The notes under the pieces are model-generated. The model was not told the origin of the DNA. It saw only the letters and a program-made list of their open reading frames with translations, and did no database searches. Of a stretch of 64,000 bases of DNA, positions 18,247 to 27,361 are shown piece after piece; the stretch's first letter is position 1; the number at the start of each line of letters is the position of its first letter. The DNA comes from Actinomyces denticolens (GTDB lineage: Bacteria > Actinomycetota > Actinomycetes > Actinomycetales > Actinomycetaceae). A program made the translations under genes and the position numbers. Location: NCBI RefSeq assembly GCF_002072185.1, contig NZ_MVIW01000010.1, forward strand, positions 1 to 64,000. The letters run 5' to 3'.

Positions 18247-19860
18247 TCAATTCGCGGGAACGAGGCCCGGAGCCCAGCCCCCGTCGAGGAACAGGCGGGT
18301 CCACAGCCCGAGCGTGGAGGTCCCCAGGACCATGCGCGCCACCTGCTCACGGCGGGGGATCGGCTCGCTGAACGCCTCGAAGGCCATGGGATGGTCGAGC
18401 ATGGTCCGCACCGAGCGGTAGCGCGAGAGCGCCCGATCCCCCCGGGTGGCCCGCAGGCCCGCCAGGAGCGCGCGCTTGGGCAGCGCCGGCAGCCGCGTGG
18501 CCGCAGGGGCGAAGAGGGCGGTCTCCTGCCCCGTGACCTCGGCGTAGGTCCTCATCGTGAACCCGGCGTACCACTGGCGGGTGGCGGTCAGCCCCTCCGA
18601 GCCGCGCAGCCAGACATCCCAGAGCTCGCGGTCGAGCATGGGCAGCGCCCAGTCGTAGCCGAATGCCTCGTAGCCCTTCATCGAGTTGTTGATGTACTTG
18701 GCCTGCCGCTCGCGCAGGTTGAACCACTCGATCAGCCGCTGGGCGTCCCTGGGGGCGAGATCAGCGCCCACCCCCAGTTCGCGGGCGGCGCCGAGCACGG
18801 CGGCGCGCAGCCCCTCCAGGCGTCGGTAGGCGCGCGGGCGGCCCTGGAGGACGGCGTGGTGCGAGGCGATCGTCGAGAGCACCCGCGCCCGGGCGGGGGA
18901 GCCGTCGAGCAGGCTCTCATCATGCATGTTCCCGACGATCGTGTGGCCGGGGAGGAAGACGGCGTCGTCGTCCACGAGCCCCTCGCGGCGCATCCGCTCC
19001 AGCGCGTACCAGTCCTGCGGATGGGGCAGGGACGTCGCCCCCCAGGTGCTCGCCCGGAACCGCGCCCCGCCCCACCCCGCCCAATCGCCGGCGATCTCGG
19101 CGGGGTCGAGCTCAACGCTGAACCAGGGAAGTCCCAGGGCCTCGGCGACCCGCCGGGATACGGCCGTCTCCCGGGCGCCCGCCTTGCCGTAGGTGAAGGC
19201 GGTGATCCTGCCGGCCCCCAGGCGCGTGAGCCAGGCCGCCAGGAGGCGCGAGTCCAGCCCCCCGGACAGCGGCAGCACCAGCTGGCGCTCCCCGACGGCG
19301 TCGAGGAGCCTCGACACGGCGGCGTCCATGGCCCCGGCGAAGGCCTCGGCGTACTCCTCGCCGTCGGAGATCGGCGAGGAGGCGAAGCGGTAGTCCTCCC
19401 ACGCGCGGGACTCCCAGGAGCCATCGGCGCGCAGGAGGGTGGTGGAGGCCGCCGGCGTGGCGTGAACGCCGCTGATGAGAGTGCTCGTCCCCGGGGTGAA
19501 TCCCAGGTGGAGGAAGGCCTCGGCGGCGCCCCGATCGCGGCGCCAGGCCCCCGCGGGCAGGCGCTCGCGCAGGAGGCGCGGGTCGTCACTGACGATCCAG
19601 CGCCCATCCAGGCGGGTGAAGAGCAGGTGGTGGGAGCGGGGGCGATCCGTGGTCAGGCGCAGATCCTCGCCATCGGGCTCGATGAGGGTCCACTGCCCGG
19701 TGCGCGAGGCCGGGGCGGTGGCGGGCAGGCCCGATGGGATCGGCCCCTGGCCCCGGAGCGGGCGCCACAGGCGGATGCCGCCCTGGGAGGCCCAGCCGGG
19801 GGAGGCGAGGAGGATCTCGGGTGTCGCGCTGCCCGCGCCGGTGCTGTCAGTGCCGCTCAC
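18247..19860 (-). CDS. asparagine-synthase-like amidotransferase, no N-terminal glutaminase cysteine
   Basis: A 537-residue protein with the ATP-pyrophosphatase loop SGGLDS at residues 199-204 and the asparagine-synthase C-terminal domain. The N-terminus is a degenerate class II glutaminase-like domain with no Cys2, so it probably uses free ammonia or another nucleophile. Homologues in surface polysaccharide loci (WbpS type) amidate uronic acid carboxyls. With the diacetamido uronic acid genes on one side and Wzx on the other, I infer sugar amidation here. It is not a lasso cyclase: no precursor or RRE gene is near. The GTG start is 91 bp from the divergent wzx start. Confidence 0.7.
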   Translation of the reverse strand: MSGTDSTGAGSATPEILLASPGWASQGGIRLWRPLRGQGPIPSGLPATAPASRTGQWTLIEPDGEDLRLTTDRPRSHHLLFTRLDGRWIVSDDPRLLRERLPAGAWRRDRGAAEAFLHLGFTPGTSTLISGVHATPAASTTLLRADGSWESRAWEDYRFASSPISDGEEYAEAFAGAMDAAVSRLLDAVGERQLVLPLSGGLDSRLLAAWLTRLGAGRITAFTYGKAGARETAVSRRVAEALGLPWFSVELDPAEIAGDWAGWGGARFRASTWGATSLPHPQDWYALERMRREGLVDDDAVFLPGHTIVGNMHDESLLDGSPARARVLSTIASHHAVLQGRPRAYRRLEGLRAAVLGAARELGVGADLAPRDAQRLIEWFNLRERQAKYINNSMKGYEAFGYDWALPMLDRELWDVWLRGSEGLTATRQWYAGFTMRTYAEVTGQETALFAPAATRLPALPKRALLAGLRATRGDRALSRYRSVRTMLDHPMAFEAFSEPIPRREQVARMVLGTSTLGLWTRLFLDGGWAPGLVPAN

Positions 19861-19951
19861 GCGGACATTATCCGCGCGCCCGCGATGAGGCGCCGCCAGG
19901 CCGCTGCAACCGGCGATTCATCGTGGGGCGCGCCGTGATTCAATACTCGTC

Positions 19952-21334
19952 ATGAGAGCGGCGATGGCGAGGCGATGGGAGGCCCTCGTCGCGCGCAGCC
20001 CGGTCCTCGGCGCCATCCTCACCCTCATGACGGGCACCGCCGCCGCCCAGCTCATCACCCTCGTCCTCCAGATATTCATCGCGCGCGTCTACTCCGACGT
20101 CGACAAGGGCCTGCTGGGCATGTACGGGTCGGTCACGGGATTCGTCATCACCTTCGCCGCACTGCGATTCGACCTCGCCATCGTCCTGCCCACCTCCGAG
20201 CGCGCCGCGCGGGTCCTCACCAGGCTCGCCACCCGGTGCATCGTCCTGTCCTCCCTGCTGACCTCCCTGACCTGCATCGCCCTGGCGCGAGTCCTGCGCG
20301 ATCACTACCACCACTCCGGGCCCCTCATGTGGTGGCTCATGGGATCGGGCGTCACCGTGTTCCTCGTCGCCCAGGTCACCAACCTCCAGTACTGGCTCAC
20401 CCGCCAGGGGAGGTTCGGCGCCATCGCCCGCAACCGCGTGCTCCAGTCCACGGCCGTGGCCGGGTTGCAGCTCGTGTTCGGCCTCGCCCTGCACGGCGGC
20501 ATCTCCGCCCTCCTGCTGGGCACGATCGTCGGCCAGCTCCTCACCTACGTCGGCCTGCGGCGGCGCGCCCCGGAACTGAGCGAGCCCATCGGCGCGGGCG
20601 CGCCGAGCCTGGCCGAGATGGCCTCGCGCTACCGGCGGATGCCGTTGCTCAACGGGCCCAACGCCGTGGTGGACTCCCTGCGCAACAACGGCATCAACCT
20701 GCTCATCGGAGCGGTCTCCGTGGCGGCATTGGGCCAGTTCCAGCTCGCCTGGAACATCCTCCAGGTCCCCGTGGCGCTGATCGCGGGCTCGGTCTCCCAG
20801 GTCTTCCTCAAGAAGCTCTCCGACGTCGAGCCCGGCGAGATGACCCCGCTCGTCCGCTACGTGCTGCTGCGGGCGCTGCTGGCGGCGACCGTCCCCTTCG
20901 CTCTCCTGTACCTCCTCGCGCCCTGGCTCTTCCCACTGGTCTTCGGTGCGACCTGGGTGGATGCGGGCCATTGCGCGCGGGCGCTGACGCCGTGGCTCCT
21001 CCTGACCGTGCTGAGCTCACCGGTCTCCAATATCTTCGTCGTCACCGAGACCCAGTCCCGGCTGCTCGCCTTCGCCATCGTCTACTGCGCGGCGCCCCTG
21101 GCCTGGCTGTGGCTGAGCCCGTGGCCGTTCATGACGACCCTGACCGTCCTCGGGGCGCTCATGGCCCTCCTCCTGGTGGGCATGATCGCCATGGCGCTGG
21201 CGGTCGCGCGCCGCTTCGACCGCGGCCTGACCCCCAGGGCGGAGGAGAGGCCCGTCGCCACGGGCGAGGAGGCGGGCGCCAGCGCCGCGGGGCCCGCCGA
21301 TGAGGCCGCGGGGAGGGGTCCGGCCCCCGCGTGA
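19952..21334 (+). CDS. wzx: polysaccharide flippase (Wzx/MOP superfamily)
   Basis: A 460-residue protein with about 12 hydrophobic segments. It starts with an amphipathic region and ILTLMTGTAAAQLITLVLQI, typical of oligosaccharide flippases, and ends in a charged Ala-rich tail. It should move a polyprenyl-PP-linked repeat unit to the outer membrane face. The start has no Shine-Dalgarno sequence, but AATACT lies about five bases upstream, so translation may be leaderless. It opens a run of four plus-strand genes. Confidence 0.85.
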   Translation: MRAAMARRWEALVARSPVLGAILTLMTGTAAAQLITLVLQIFIARVYSDVDKGLLGMYGSVTGFVITFAALRFDLAIVLPTSERAARVLTRLATRCIVLSSLLTSLTCIALARVLRDHYHHSGPLMWWLMGSGVTVFLVAQVTNLQYWLTRQGRFGAIARNRVLQSTAVAGLQLVFGLALHGGISALLLGTIVGQLLTYVGLRRRAPELSEPIGAGAPSLAEMASRYRRMPLLNGPNAVVDSLRNNGINLLIGAVSVAALGQFQLAWNILQVPVALIAGSVSQVFLKKLSDVEPGEMTPLVRYVLLRALLAATVPFALLYLLAPWLFPLVFGATWVDAGHCARALTPWLLLTVLSSPVSNIFVVTETQSRLLAFAIVYCAAPLAWLWLSPWPFMTTLTVLGALMALLLVGMIAMALAVARRFDRGLTPRAEERPVATGEEAGASAAGPADEAAGRGPAPA

Positions 21335-21430
21335 TCGGACTGCCATCTCCCGCGGGGACCTCGGCGAGCCGTCACATGCGAGAATGCATCGACGGCCCTA
21401 CTGGCCTGCCCTCTCCCAAGGAGTCGCGTC

Positions 21431-22714
21431 GTGAGCCAATCCCAGGTTCCTCTCGTCGTCCTGACCGATCAGTACCCATTCGATACCGGTGAGGAGTTCT
21501 TCGAGCAGGAGGTCCACTATCTCGCCGAGCAATTCGAGCGGATATGGATCGTCCCCATGCGCGCCACGATCGGCGCGGCCAAGACCCGCAGCCTCCCCCC
21601 GGGCGCGACCGCCATCCTCCTGCCCCTGCCATCCTCAGGCGCCTGGAAGCGCCGCGCCCCGCGCCACGCCGCCCGCCTGATCCTCGGCCCGGGCCGGGTG
21701 GAATGGGCCGGCGCCCGCGGCAGCGCCACCCGCGCCATCCGCGAGCTCCACTACGCCGTCGACGTCCTGGACCGCTTCGACGCCCTGAGGCGCACGCGCG
21801 CCTACCGCGAGGAGCTGGCCGGCCGGCCCCTCATCGCCTACGGCTACTGGCTCCACCACGCCGGCGGCGTCGCGCAGATGCTGCGCGCTCGCCACGACGC
21901 CCCGGTCGCAGCGGTCAGCCGCGCCCACGCCTACGACGTCGACGAGGCCGACGCCCCCCAGCGGCACGTGCCCGGGCGGCGCCGTCTCGTGGGCGGGCTC
22001 GACGAGATCTACCCGATCTCGCGCTACGCCGAGTCCTTCCTCACGCCCTACGCGCGCGAGGGGAGCGCCGCCCGTATCGAGATCCGCCACCTCGGGGTGC
22101 CGCCCATCGAGGGCGACGGCGGGCGGCAGGACCCGCTCCACATCGTCAGCCTGTCCCACCTGGCCCCCTACAAGCGCGTCGATCGCCTCGCCGACGCCGT
22201 CGGCGCCATCGCGCTCTCCGGCCGCCCCGTGCGATGGACTCACTTGGGGGAGAGCGATGCCGTCCGCCGCGACGCGCTGCGCGCCCACGCCGCCGAGCGC
22301 GCCCCCGGGGCCCGCATCGACCTGCCCGGATACGTCCCCAACGAGCGGGCCCGCGAGATGCTCGCCGTCGAGGGCTATACGGTTCTCGTCAACACATCCA
22401 GCGGGGAGGGCGTGCCGGTGTCGATCATGGAGGCGATGGCCGCCGGACTGCCCGTGGTGGCCACGGATGTGGGCGGTACGGCGGAGATCGTGCGCGACGG
22501 CGTCAACGGGCGCCTCGTGGGCGCCGATGCCACGGGGGAGGAGATCGCCTCCGCGATCCTCAGCGTCGCCGATGCCGCGCCCCGCGATTACGCGGCTCTG
22601 GGCGCAGGCGCCCGGCGGACCTGGGAGGAGGGCTTCGGCGCGCCCGTGCAGTACGCCGGCATGGCCGAGCGCCTGCGCTCCCTGGCCGACGGGCTCCGGG
22701 GAGGCGGGGCATGA
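21431..22714 (+). CDS. GT4 glycosyltransferase
   Basis: A 427-residue GT-B enzyme. GTG 21431 is well supported by AAGGAG eight bases upstream. The donor domain contains IVSLSHLAPYKRVDRLADAV and the canonical NTSSGEGVPVSIMEAMAAGL, in which the two glutamates of the EX7E motif contact the nucleotide sugar. VVATDVGGTAEIVRDGVNG follows. The product sugar cannot be predicted. The stop overlaps the next glycosyltransferase start (ATGA). Confidence 0.87.
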   Translation: MSQSQVPLVVLTDQYPFDTGEEFFEQEVHYLAEQFERIWIVPMRATIGAAKTRSLPPGATAILLPLPSSGAWKRRAPRHAARLILGPGRVEWAGARGSATRAIRELHYAVDVLDRFDALRRTRAYREELAGRPLIAYGYWLHHAGGVAQMLRARHDAPVAAVSRAHAYDVDEADAPQRHVPGRRRLVGGLDEIYPISRYAESFLTPYAREGSAARIEIRHLGVPPIEGDGGRQDPLHIVSLSHLAPYKRVDRLADAVGAIALSGRPVRWTHLGESDAVRRDALRAHAAERAPGARIDLPGYVPNERAREMLAVEGYTVLVNTSSGEGVPVSIMEAMAAGLPVVATDVGGTAEIVRDGVNGRLVGADATGEEIASAILSVADAAPRDYAALGAGARRTWEEGFGAPVQYAGMAERLRSLADGLRGGGA

Positions 22715-23814
22715 GCGAGCGCCCGCGGATGATCTTCCACGCCCCCTACCCGATGGAGCCCAACCCGACCGCCGCCTCCCGGCTGCGCCCGCTGCGGATG
22801 CGCCAGGCCTTCGAGGAGATCGGCTACGAGGTCATCGACGTCTCCGGGACGGTGACCCAGCGCCGCGCCGCGCTGCGCTCCCTGCGGCGCTCCCTGGCCG
22901 GGGGCGAGCGCCCCGACTTCCTCTACTCCGAGAACTCCACTCAGCCGAACCTCCTGGCCACGAGCATCCGCACGGGTGCGGCGCCCCTGCTCGACTACTC
23001 GATCATGAGGCTCGCCCGCCGGCACCGCATCCCCGTGGGCGTCTTCTACAGGGACGCCTACTGGCGGGTGCCGGCTCTGCGCGGGCGCGGGGCCTACCGG
23101 CGCTGCTCCGACGCCCTCCAGCGCGTCGACCTGGTCGGCTACAGGCGCAACGGGGTCCACTTCTTCCTCCCCTCCGAGCCCATGTCCGCCCTGGTGGGTC
23201 TCGGCGCCCGCGACTCCTTCTCCGCCCTGCCCCCCGCCGGGGAGCCCGGGCGCCTCCTGCCCCTGCCGCCGGCCGATGAGGAGCTGCGGCTCATCTACGT
23301 CGGCGGCCTCGGGGGCCACTACGACCTCGACTCCTTCCTCACCGCCCTGAGCGCGACGCCGTCGGTCCGACTCGACCTCGTCACCCGGCCCCAGCAGTGG
23401 GAGCGGGCCCTGGCGGGTGACGAGCGCCTGCGCTCCCCGGCCATCACCGCCCATCACCTCTCGGCGGGCGAGCTCGAGCCGCTCTACGCCTCCGCCCAGG
23501 CCGCCGTCCTGCTCGTCACCCCCACCGACTACTGGGATATCGCCGTGCCGGTCAAGCTCTTCGAATACCTGTCCTACGGGCGCCCGGTCATGGCCACCCG
23601 GGGCACCGAGGCCGGGCGCATCATCGAGGCCAACGGCGCCGGATGGGTGGTCGACGACGACCCGCGCGCCATCGGGGACCTCCTCGCCCGCCTGCGCGAC
23701 CACCCCGAGGAGATCGCCGAGCGGGCCGAGGCCGCCAGGCGCGCGGCCTCCCGGAACACCTGGGCCGACCGCGCCCGCGCCGTCGCCGGGGTCCTCACCG
23801 GGAGGAGCCGATGA
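22711..23814 (+). CDS. GT4-type glycosyltransferase
   Basis: A 367-residue GT-B protein whose start overlaps the previous stop. Visible motifs are HAPYPMEPNPTAASRLRPLR, GVFYRDAYWRVP, LIYVGGLGGHYDLDSFLTAL and VPVKLFEYLSYGRPVMATRG. The last is the donor-binding loop, with a glutamate in KLFEYL. It is translationally coupled at both ends with glycosyltransferase and membrane-protein genes, so it belongs to the same repeat-unit assembly set. Confidence 0.82.
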   Translation: MSERPRMIFHAPYPMEPNPTAASRLRPLRMRQAFEEIGYEVIDVSGTVTQRRAALRSLRRSLAGGERPDFLYSENSTQPNLLATSIRTGAAPLLDYSIMRLARRHRIPVGVFYRDAYWRVPALRGRGAYRRCSDALQRVDLVGYRRNGVHFFLPSEPMSALVGLGARDSFSALPPAGEPGRLLPLPPADEELRLIYVGGLGGHYDLDSFLTALSATPSVRLDLVTRPQQWERALAGDERLRSPAITAHHLSAGELEPLYASAQAAVLLVTPTDYWDIAVPVKLFEYLSYGRPVMATRGTEAGRIIEANGAGWVVDDDPRAIGDLLARLRDHPEEIAERAEAARRAASRNTWADRARAVAGVLTGRSR

Positions 23815-25889
23815 GCGCGCTCCTCGCCTGGCTGCCATACACCGGGAGGGCGGCGCTGCTGCTCCTCATCCTCTTCGCCCCCGGCATGGCGATCCTGCGC
23901 GGCGCCGGCCACCGGCGCCTGTTCGCCCTGGGCGCCGCACCGCCGCTCAGCCTCGGCGTCGTGACCCTCACCGGGATTGTCTGCAGGCACTTCTCCATCC
24001 GCTGCCACGGCTGGGCCCTGGGGATCGGCGCGCTCGTCATCGTGGGCCTGGTCATCCTGCTGACCCGCAGGGCCCTGGGCCCGCTGCCCTCCCGCTCGCC
24101 CTACGGGCTGGCCCCGCCCCGCCTGTCATCCGGGCGGGCGGTCCTGGCGGCCGCCCTGGGCTCGGCCCTCATCATCGCCGCGCCCATCGCCCTGCAGTGG
24201 GACCCCGCCCTGCCCGCCCAGCAGATCGACTCCGTCTTCCACTACAACCTGGCCTGGACCATCGAGCAGACGGGCAACGCCTCGCTCCTGGCCGGAGCCT
24301 CCTGGTCCTTCAGCCTGCGGGCGATCCCCGCCTACTACCCGCTCGTCTGGCACGCCGTCGTCGCCGGGGCCGGGCGCGGGGACATCGTGGGCACCACCAA
24401 CACGCTCGTCCTCCTCGTGCCGCTCATCTGGACGCTGGGCGTCGCGGTCCTGGCCCGTGAGGCCTTCCCCGCCTCGCGGTGGGCCCCGGTGACGGCGCCG
24501 CTGGTGGCGACCCTCCTGCCCGCCTACCCCGTCTACATGATCGCGTTCCGGCAGCTGTGGCCCAACGCCCTGGGATGCGCCGTCCTCCCAGCGATCCTCG
24601 CGATGCTGCTCAGGGTGGTCAGGCTCCTCGAGCATCAGGAGGAGGTGGGGCGGCGCCGCGTGGTCATCACCCTGGCGATCTTCGCCGTCGCGCTCCTGGG
24701 CGCCGTCGCCGCCTATCCCTCGACGCTGTTCGCCTTCTGCCTGACGGGCCTGCCCCTGCTGGGCCGCATCCTCATCGCGCTCGGCCGGGGGATCCGACGC
24801 CGGATCGGCCCGCGCGCGATGAGGTACCTGGTGGGGGGCGCCGTCCTCGTGGCCCTGGGCGTGGTGGCGGCGCTCGTCCTCGATCCGGCGGTGCTCGGGC
24901 GCCTGGGCCGCTCCTCCTACGCGGGCTTCTCCGGGCTCCTGCTCAGGATGGCCGCGATGACCACCCTGTGGCCCATGGGCGGCGGGAGGGCCCCCTTCCT
25001 CCTCACCCTCGCCATCCAGTCGCTCCTCATCCTCACCGGGCTCGTCGTCACGGCGCGCCGACGGGACTGGCGATGGATCGTCCTGGCCTGGGCGGCCCCG
25101 ATGCTCGTCCTGGCGGCCGCCTACTTCCCCCTGTGGCCCCTCACCGCCCTCACCGGCCTGTGGTACAACGACCCCTACCGGATCATCCCCCTCGTGATCC
25201 CCGCGATCGCACTGCTCGGCGCGGCGGCCCTCGACGCGCTGATGGACAGGCTCGCCGCCGCCCGGCACCGCATCGGTGGAAGGCGGACGGCGATCGCTGT
25301 GATCTGCACGCTCGTCATCGCCGGGCTCGGCGCCACGCCCGCGCGCCTGCTCGCCGGCAGCTCGGCGTACAGCGCCGCCACGCCGACCCTCGTCGAGGTC
25401 CTGAGCACCGACGAGGCGGAGATGATCCGCTCCCTGCCCGGGCGCCTCGACCCCGATCTCATGGTGCTCGGTGATCCGGCGGCGGGTGCCGCGTATGTCC
25501 AGGCCCTGGGCGGGCAGCGCTCCGTATTCCCCCACATGACGTTCCGAGGCCTGGACACCGACGCGCTCTACCTCGCGAAGCACTTCTCGCAGATCCGCAC
25601 GGACCCCCGCGTCTGCGAGATCGTGCGCCACTACGGGATCGGCTACTACTACGCCGACGCCCCCGGCCGCGTCGTCGGCATCGACCCGGTCGAGCGGGCG
25701 CCCGGCCTCTACGGCGTCGACGTCTCCGAGGGCTTCGAGGAGGTCGCCGCCGGCGGTGGGGCGACCATCTACCGGATCACCGCATGCGGCCCGGTGAGAA
25801 CGGACCGCTACCCATGGACCCTGGACTCGGCCGAGGAGCCACTCCTGGACGTCAATCCTCCCCCCACCCCCGAGGCCGAGGAGCCCTGA
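23811..25889 (+). CDS. DUF6541-type multi-spanning membrane protein (paralogue 1 of 4)
   Basis: A 692-residue protein with roughly 12 membrane segments, then an extracytoplasmic C-terminal domain of about 170 residues. The first loop has QQIDSVFHYNLAWTIEQTGN and the second YYPLVWHAVVAG. The tail has MVLGDPAAGAAYVQALGG. Three more proteins with the same layout lie at 30.1-36.4 kb. The topology resembles GT-C glycosyltransferases or polymerases that use polyprenyl-linked donors outside the membrane, but no activity is proven. It is coupled to the preceding glycosyltransferase by ATGA. Confidence 0.75.
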   Translation: MSALLAWLPYTGRAALLLLILFAPGMAILRGAGHRRLFALGAAPPLSLGVVTLTGIVCRHFSIRCHGWALGIGALVIVGLVILLTRRALGPLPSRSPYGLAPPRLSSGRAVLAAALGSALIIAAPIALQWDPALPAQQIDSVFHYNLAWTIEQTGNASLLAGASWSFSLRAIPAYYPLVWHAVVAGAGRGDIVGTTNTLVLLVPLIWTLGVAVLAREAFPASRWAPVTAPLVATLLPAYPVYMIAFRQLWPNALGCAVLPAILAMLLRVVRLLEHQEEVGRRRVVITLAIFAVALLGAVAAYPSTLFAFCLTGLPLLGRILIALGRGIRRRIGPRAMRYLVGGAVLVALGVVAALVLDPAVLGRLGRSSYAGFSGLLLRMAAMTTLWPMGGGRAPFLLTLAIQSLLILTGLVVTARRRDWRWIVLAWAAPMLVLAAAYFPLWPLTALTGLWYNDPYRIIPLVIPAIALLGAAALDALMDRLAAARHRIGGRRTAIAVICTLVIAGLGATPARLLAGSSAYSAATPTLVEVLSTDEAEMIRSLPGRLDPDLMVLGDPAAGAAYVQALGGQRSVFPHMTFRGLDTDALYLAKHFSQIRTDPRVCEIVRHYGIGYYYADAPGRVVGIDPVERAPGLYGVDVSEGFEEVAAGGGATIYRITACGPVRTDRYPWTLDSAEEPLLDVNPPPTPEAEEP

Positions 25890-25946
25890 GCCGGGGTCGT
25901 GGGGCGCCGCGCCCTGGGTCCGGTGCCCGCGTCCTCACCCTGCGGG

Positions 25947-26131
25947 ATACCGTCTCATCCCGCGCGTGCGGTCTGGGCCTGCAAATACCGTCTCACCCCG
26001 CGCGTGCGGTCTGGGCCTACAAATACCGTCTCGGCCCGGTGCTGCGCCCTCAAACTGCGAGGATGAGGGCGCAGCACCGGGCCGAGACGGTATCTTCGGG
26101 GTGAAGCGGTATCTGCGGGCCGAGACGGTAT
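25947..26131. repeat. 38-bp-period repeat array folding into a perfect 30-bp stem
   Basis: The word ATACCGTCTC begins at 25947, 25985 and 26023, exactly 38 bp apart. Its complement GAGACGGTAT begins at 26084 and 26122, again 38 bp apart. The central pair forms a perfect 30-bp stem (26023-26052 with 26064-26093) and an 11-nt loop. The array fills the 320-bp gap between convergent genes and probably ends transcription from both sides. It could also be a REP-like dispersed element. Confidence 0.75.
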
Positions 26132-26209
26132 CTTCGGGGTCGGGGATGGTGCGAGCTCAGGGGACTGCGCCCGAGCCGGGATGCGATGAGCGGAGCGCCA
26201 CTGCGCGGC

Positions 26210-27361
26210 TCAGGCTCGGGCGGCGAGCTCCGCGGCCACGCGCTCGGCGGCCCGCCCATCCCCGTAGGGGTGCGCCTCCTGGGGCGCGGGCTCGTCGGGC
26301 ATGGGGCGGCATGCCGCGCGCACGAGACCCGGTCCCGGCTCGACCAGGGCGTTCCAACCCAGCTCCACCGTCTCCACCCACTCGGTGACCGGGCGGACCG
26401 TCGTGCAGGGCACTCGCAGGAGGAACGCCTCCTTCTGCAGGCCTCCGGAATCGGTGATGACGCCACGGGCGGCCAGCGCCGAGGCGATGAGCCCGGGGTA
26501 GGGCAGGGGCGGATGGACCCTCAGGCTCCCGCGATCCGCCAGGGCGATCCCGTGCTCGGAGCATTTGGCCACGAGCCTCGGGTGGGCCAGTAGGACCACG
26601 GGATGGCCCAGGTTCGCGAGCGAGTCGAGGATGGCGCCGAGTCGCTCGGCGTCGTCGGTGTTCTCCGCGCGGTGAATGGTCGCCAGGGAGTACGAGCCCG
26701 GCTCCAGGCACATGCCGGCCACGATGGGCGAGGGCGATCCCGCGACCCTGTCGCGCACATCCATGAGCACGTCGGTCATGACATCGCCGACCACCACGGT
26801 CCGGGCCGCCAGCCCCTCGTCGGCCAGGTGCCGCGCCCCCACGGCCGTCGGGGTCAGCAGGAGGTCCGCCGCGTGGTCGGTGAGGATGCGGTTGATCTCC
26901 TCGGGCATGCGGCGGTCGAAGGAGCGCAGGCCCGCCTCCAGGTGCGCGACCGGCACGCGGAGCTTGACGGCGGACAGGGCGCCGGCCAGCGTGGAGTTCG
27001 TATCCCCGTAGACCAGCACCCACTGCGGCGCGCGCGCGGTGATGACCCCGTCCATCGCTGCGAGCATCGCCCCGGTCTGCGCCCCATGGGTTCCCGAGCC
27101 GATGCCCAGGTGCTCATCGGGGGCCGAGATCCCCAGGTCGGAGAAGAAGACATCGGAGAGGAGCGGGTCGTAGTGCTGGCCGGTGTGGACGATGATGTGG
27201 TCGATGCCCGCGGCTCGGAGGGCCCGATCGATCGGGGCGAGCTTGACGAACTGGGGCCGCGCCCCGACGACCGACATGACCCTGAGCGGGGGCCGTGATG
27301 GAGCCGAGGCCCCGGGAGCGGGGGAGGGGCGGGAGGGTTGGGGGGTGTCCGGTCGGCTCAT
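26210..27361 (-). CDS. wbpI: UDP-N-acetylglucosamine 2-epimerase family, WbpI-like
   Basis: A 383-residue non-hydrolysing epimerase. After about 25 Pro-rich residues it starts RVMSVVGARPQFVKLAP; the GARPQF version, rather than WecB's GTRPE, is typical of WbpI-class enzymes. TGQHYDPLLSDVFFSDLGI, ATIHRAENTDD and TDSGGLQKEAFLL complete the active site. It should epimerise C2 of UDP-GlcNAc(3NAc)A to the manno form and so finish the pathway begun by the WbpD-E-B cassette 12 kb away. The start overlaps the stop of the upstream glycosyltransferase (ATGA). Confidence 0.82.
   Translation of the reverse strand: MSRPDTPQPSRPSPAPGASAPSRPPLRVMSVVGARPQFVKLAPIDRALRAAGIDHIIVHTGQHYDPLLSDVFFSDLGISAPDEHLGIGSGTHGAQTGAMLAAMDGVITARAPQWVLVYGDTNSTLAGALSAVKLRVPVAHLEAGLRSFDRRMPEEINRILTDHAADLLLTPTAVGARHLADEGLAARTVVVGDVMTDVLMDVRDRVAGSPSPIVAGMCLEPGSYSLATIHRAENTDDAERLGAILDSLANLGHPVVLLAHPRLVAKCSEHGIALADRGSLRVHPPLPYPGLIASALAARGVITDSGGLQKEAFLLRVPCTTVRPVTEWVETVELGWNALVEPGPGLVRAACRPMPDEPAPQEAHPYGDGRAAERVAAELAARA

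Noticed and set aside
18247-19860. Asparagine-synthase-like gene as a second lasso cyclase
   Set aside because: No precursor, RRE or protease gene is near, and the neighbours are sugar nucleotide and flippase genes. Sugar amidation fits better.
25947-26131. 38-bp-phased repeats as a CRISPR array
   Set aside because: Only part of each unit repeats, copies occur in both directions, and the sequence between copies is itself part of the repeat or stem.
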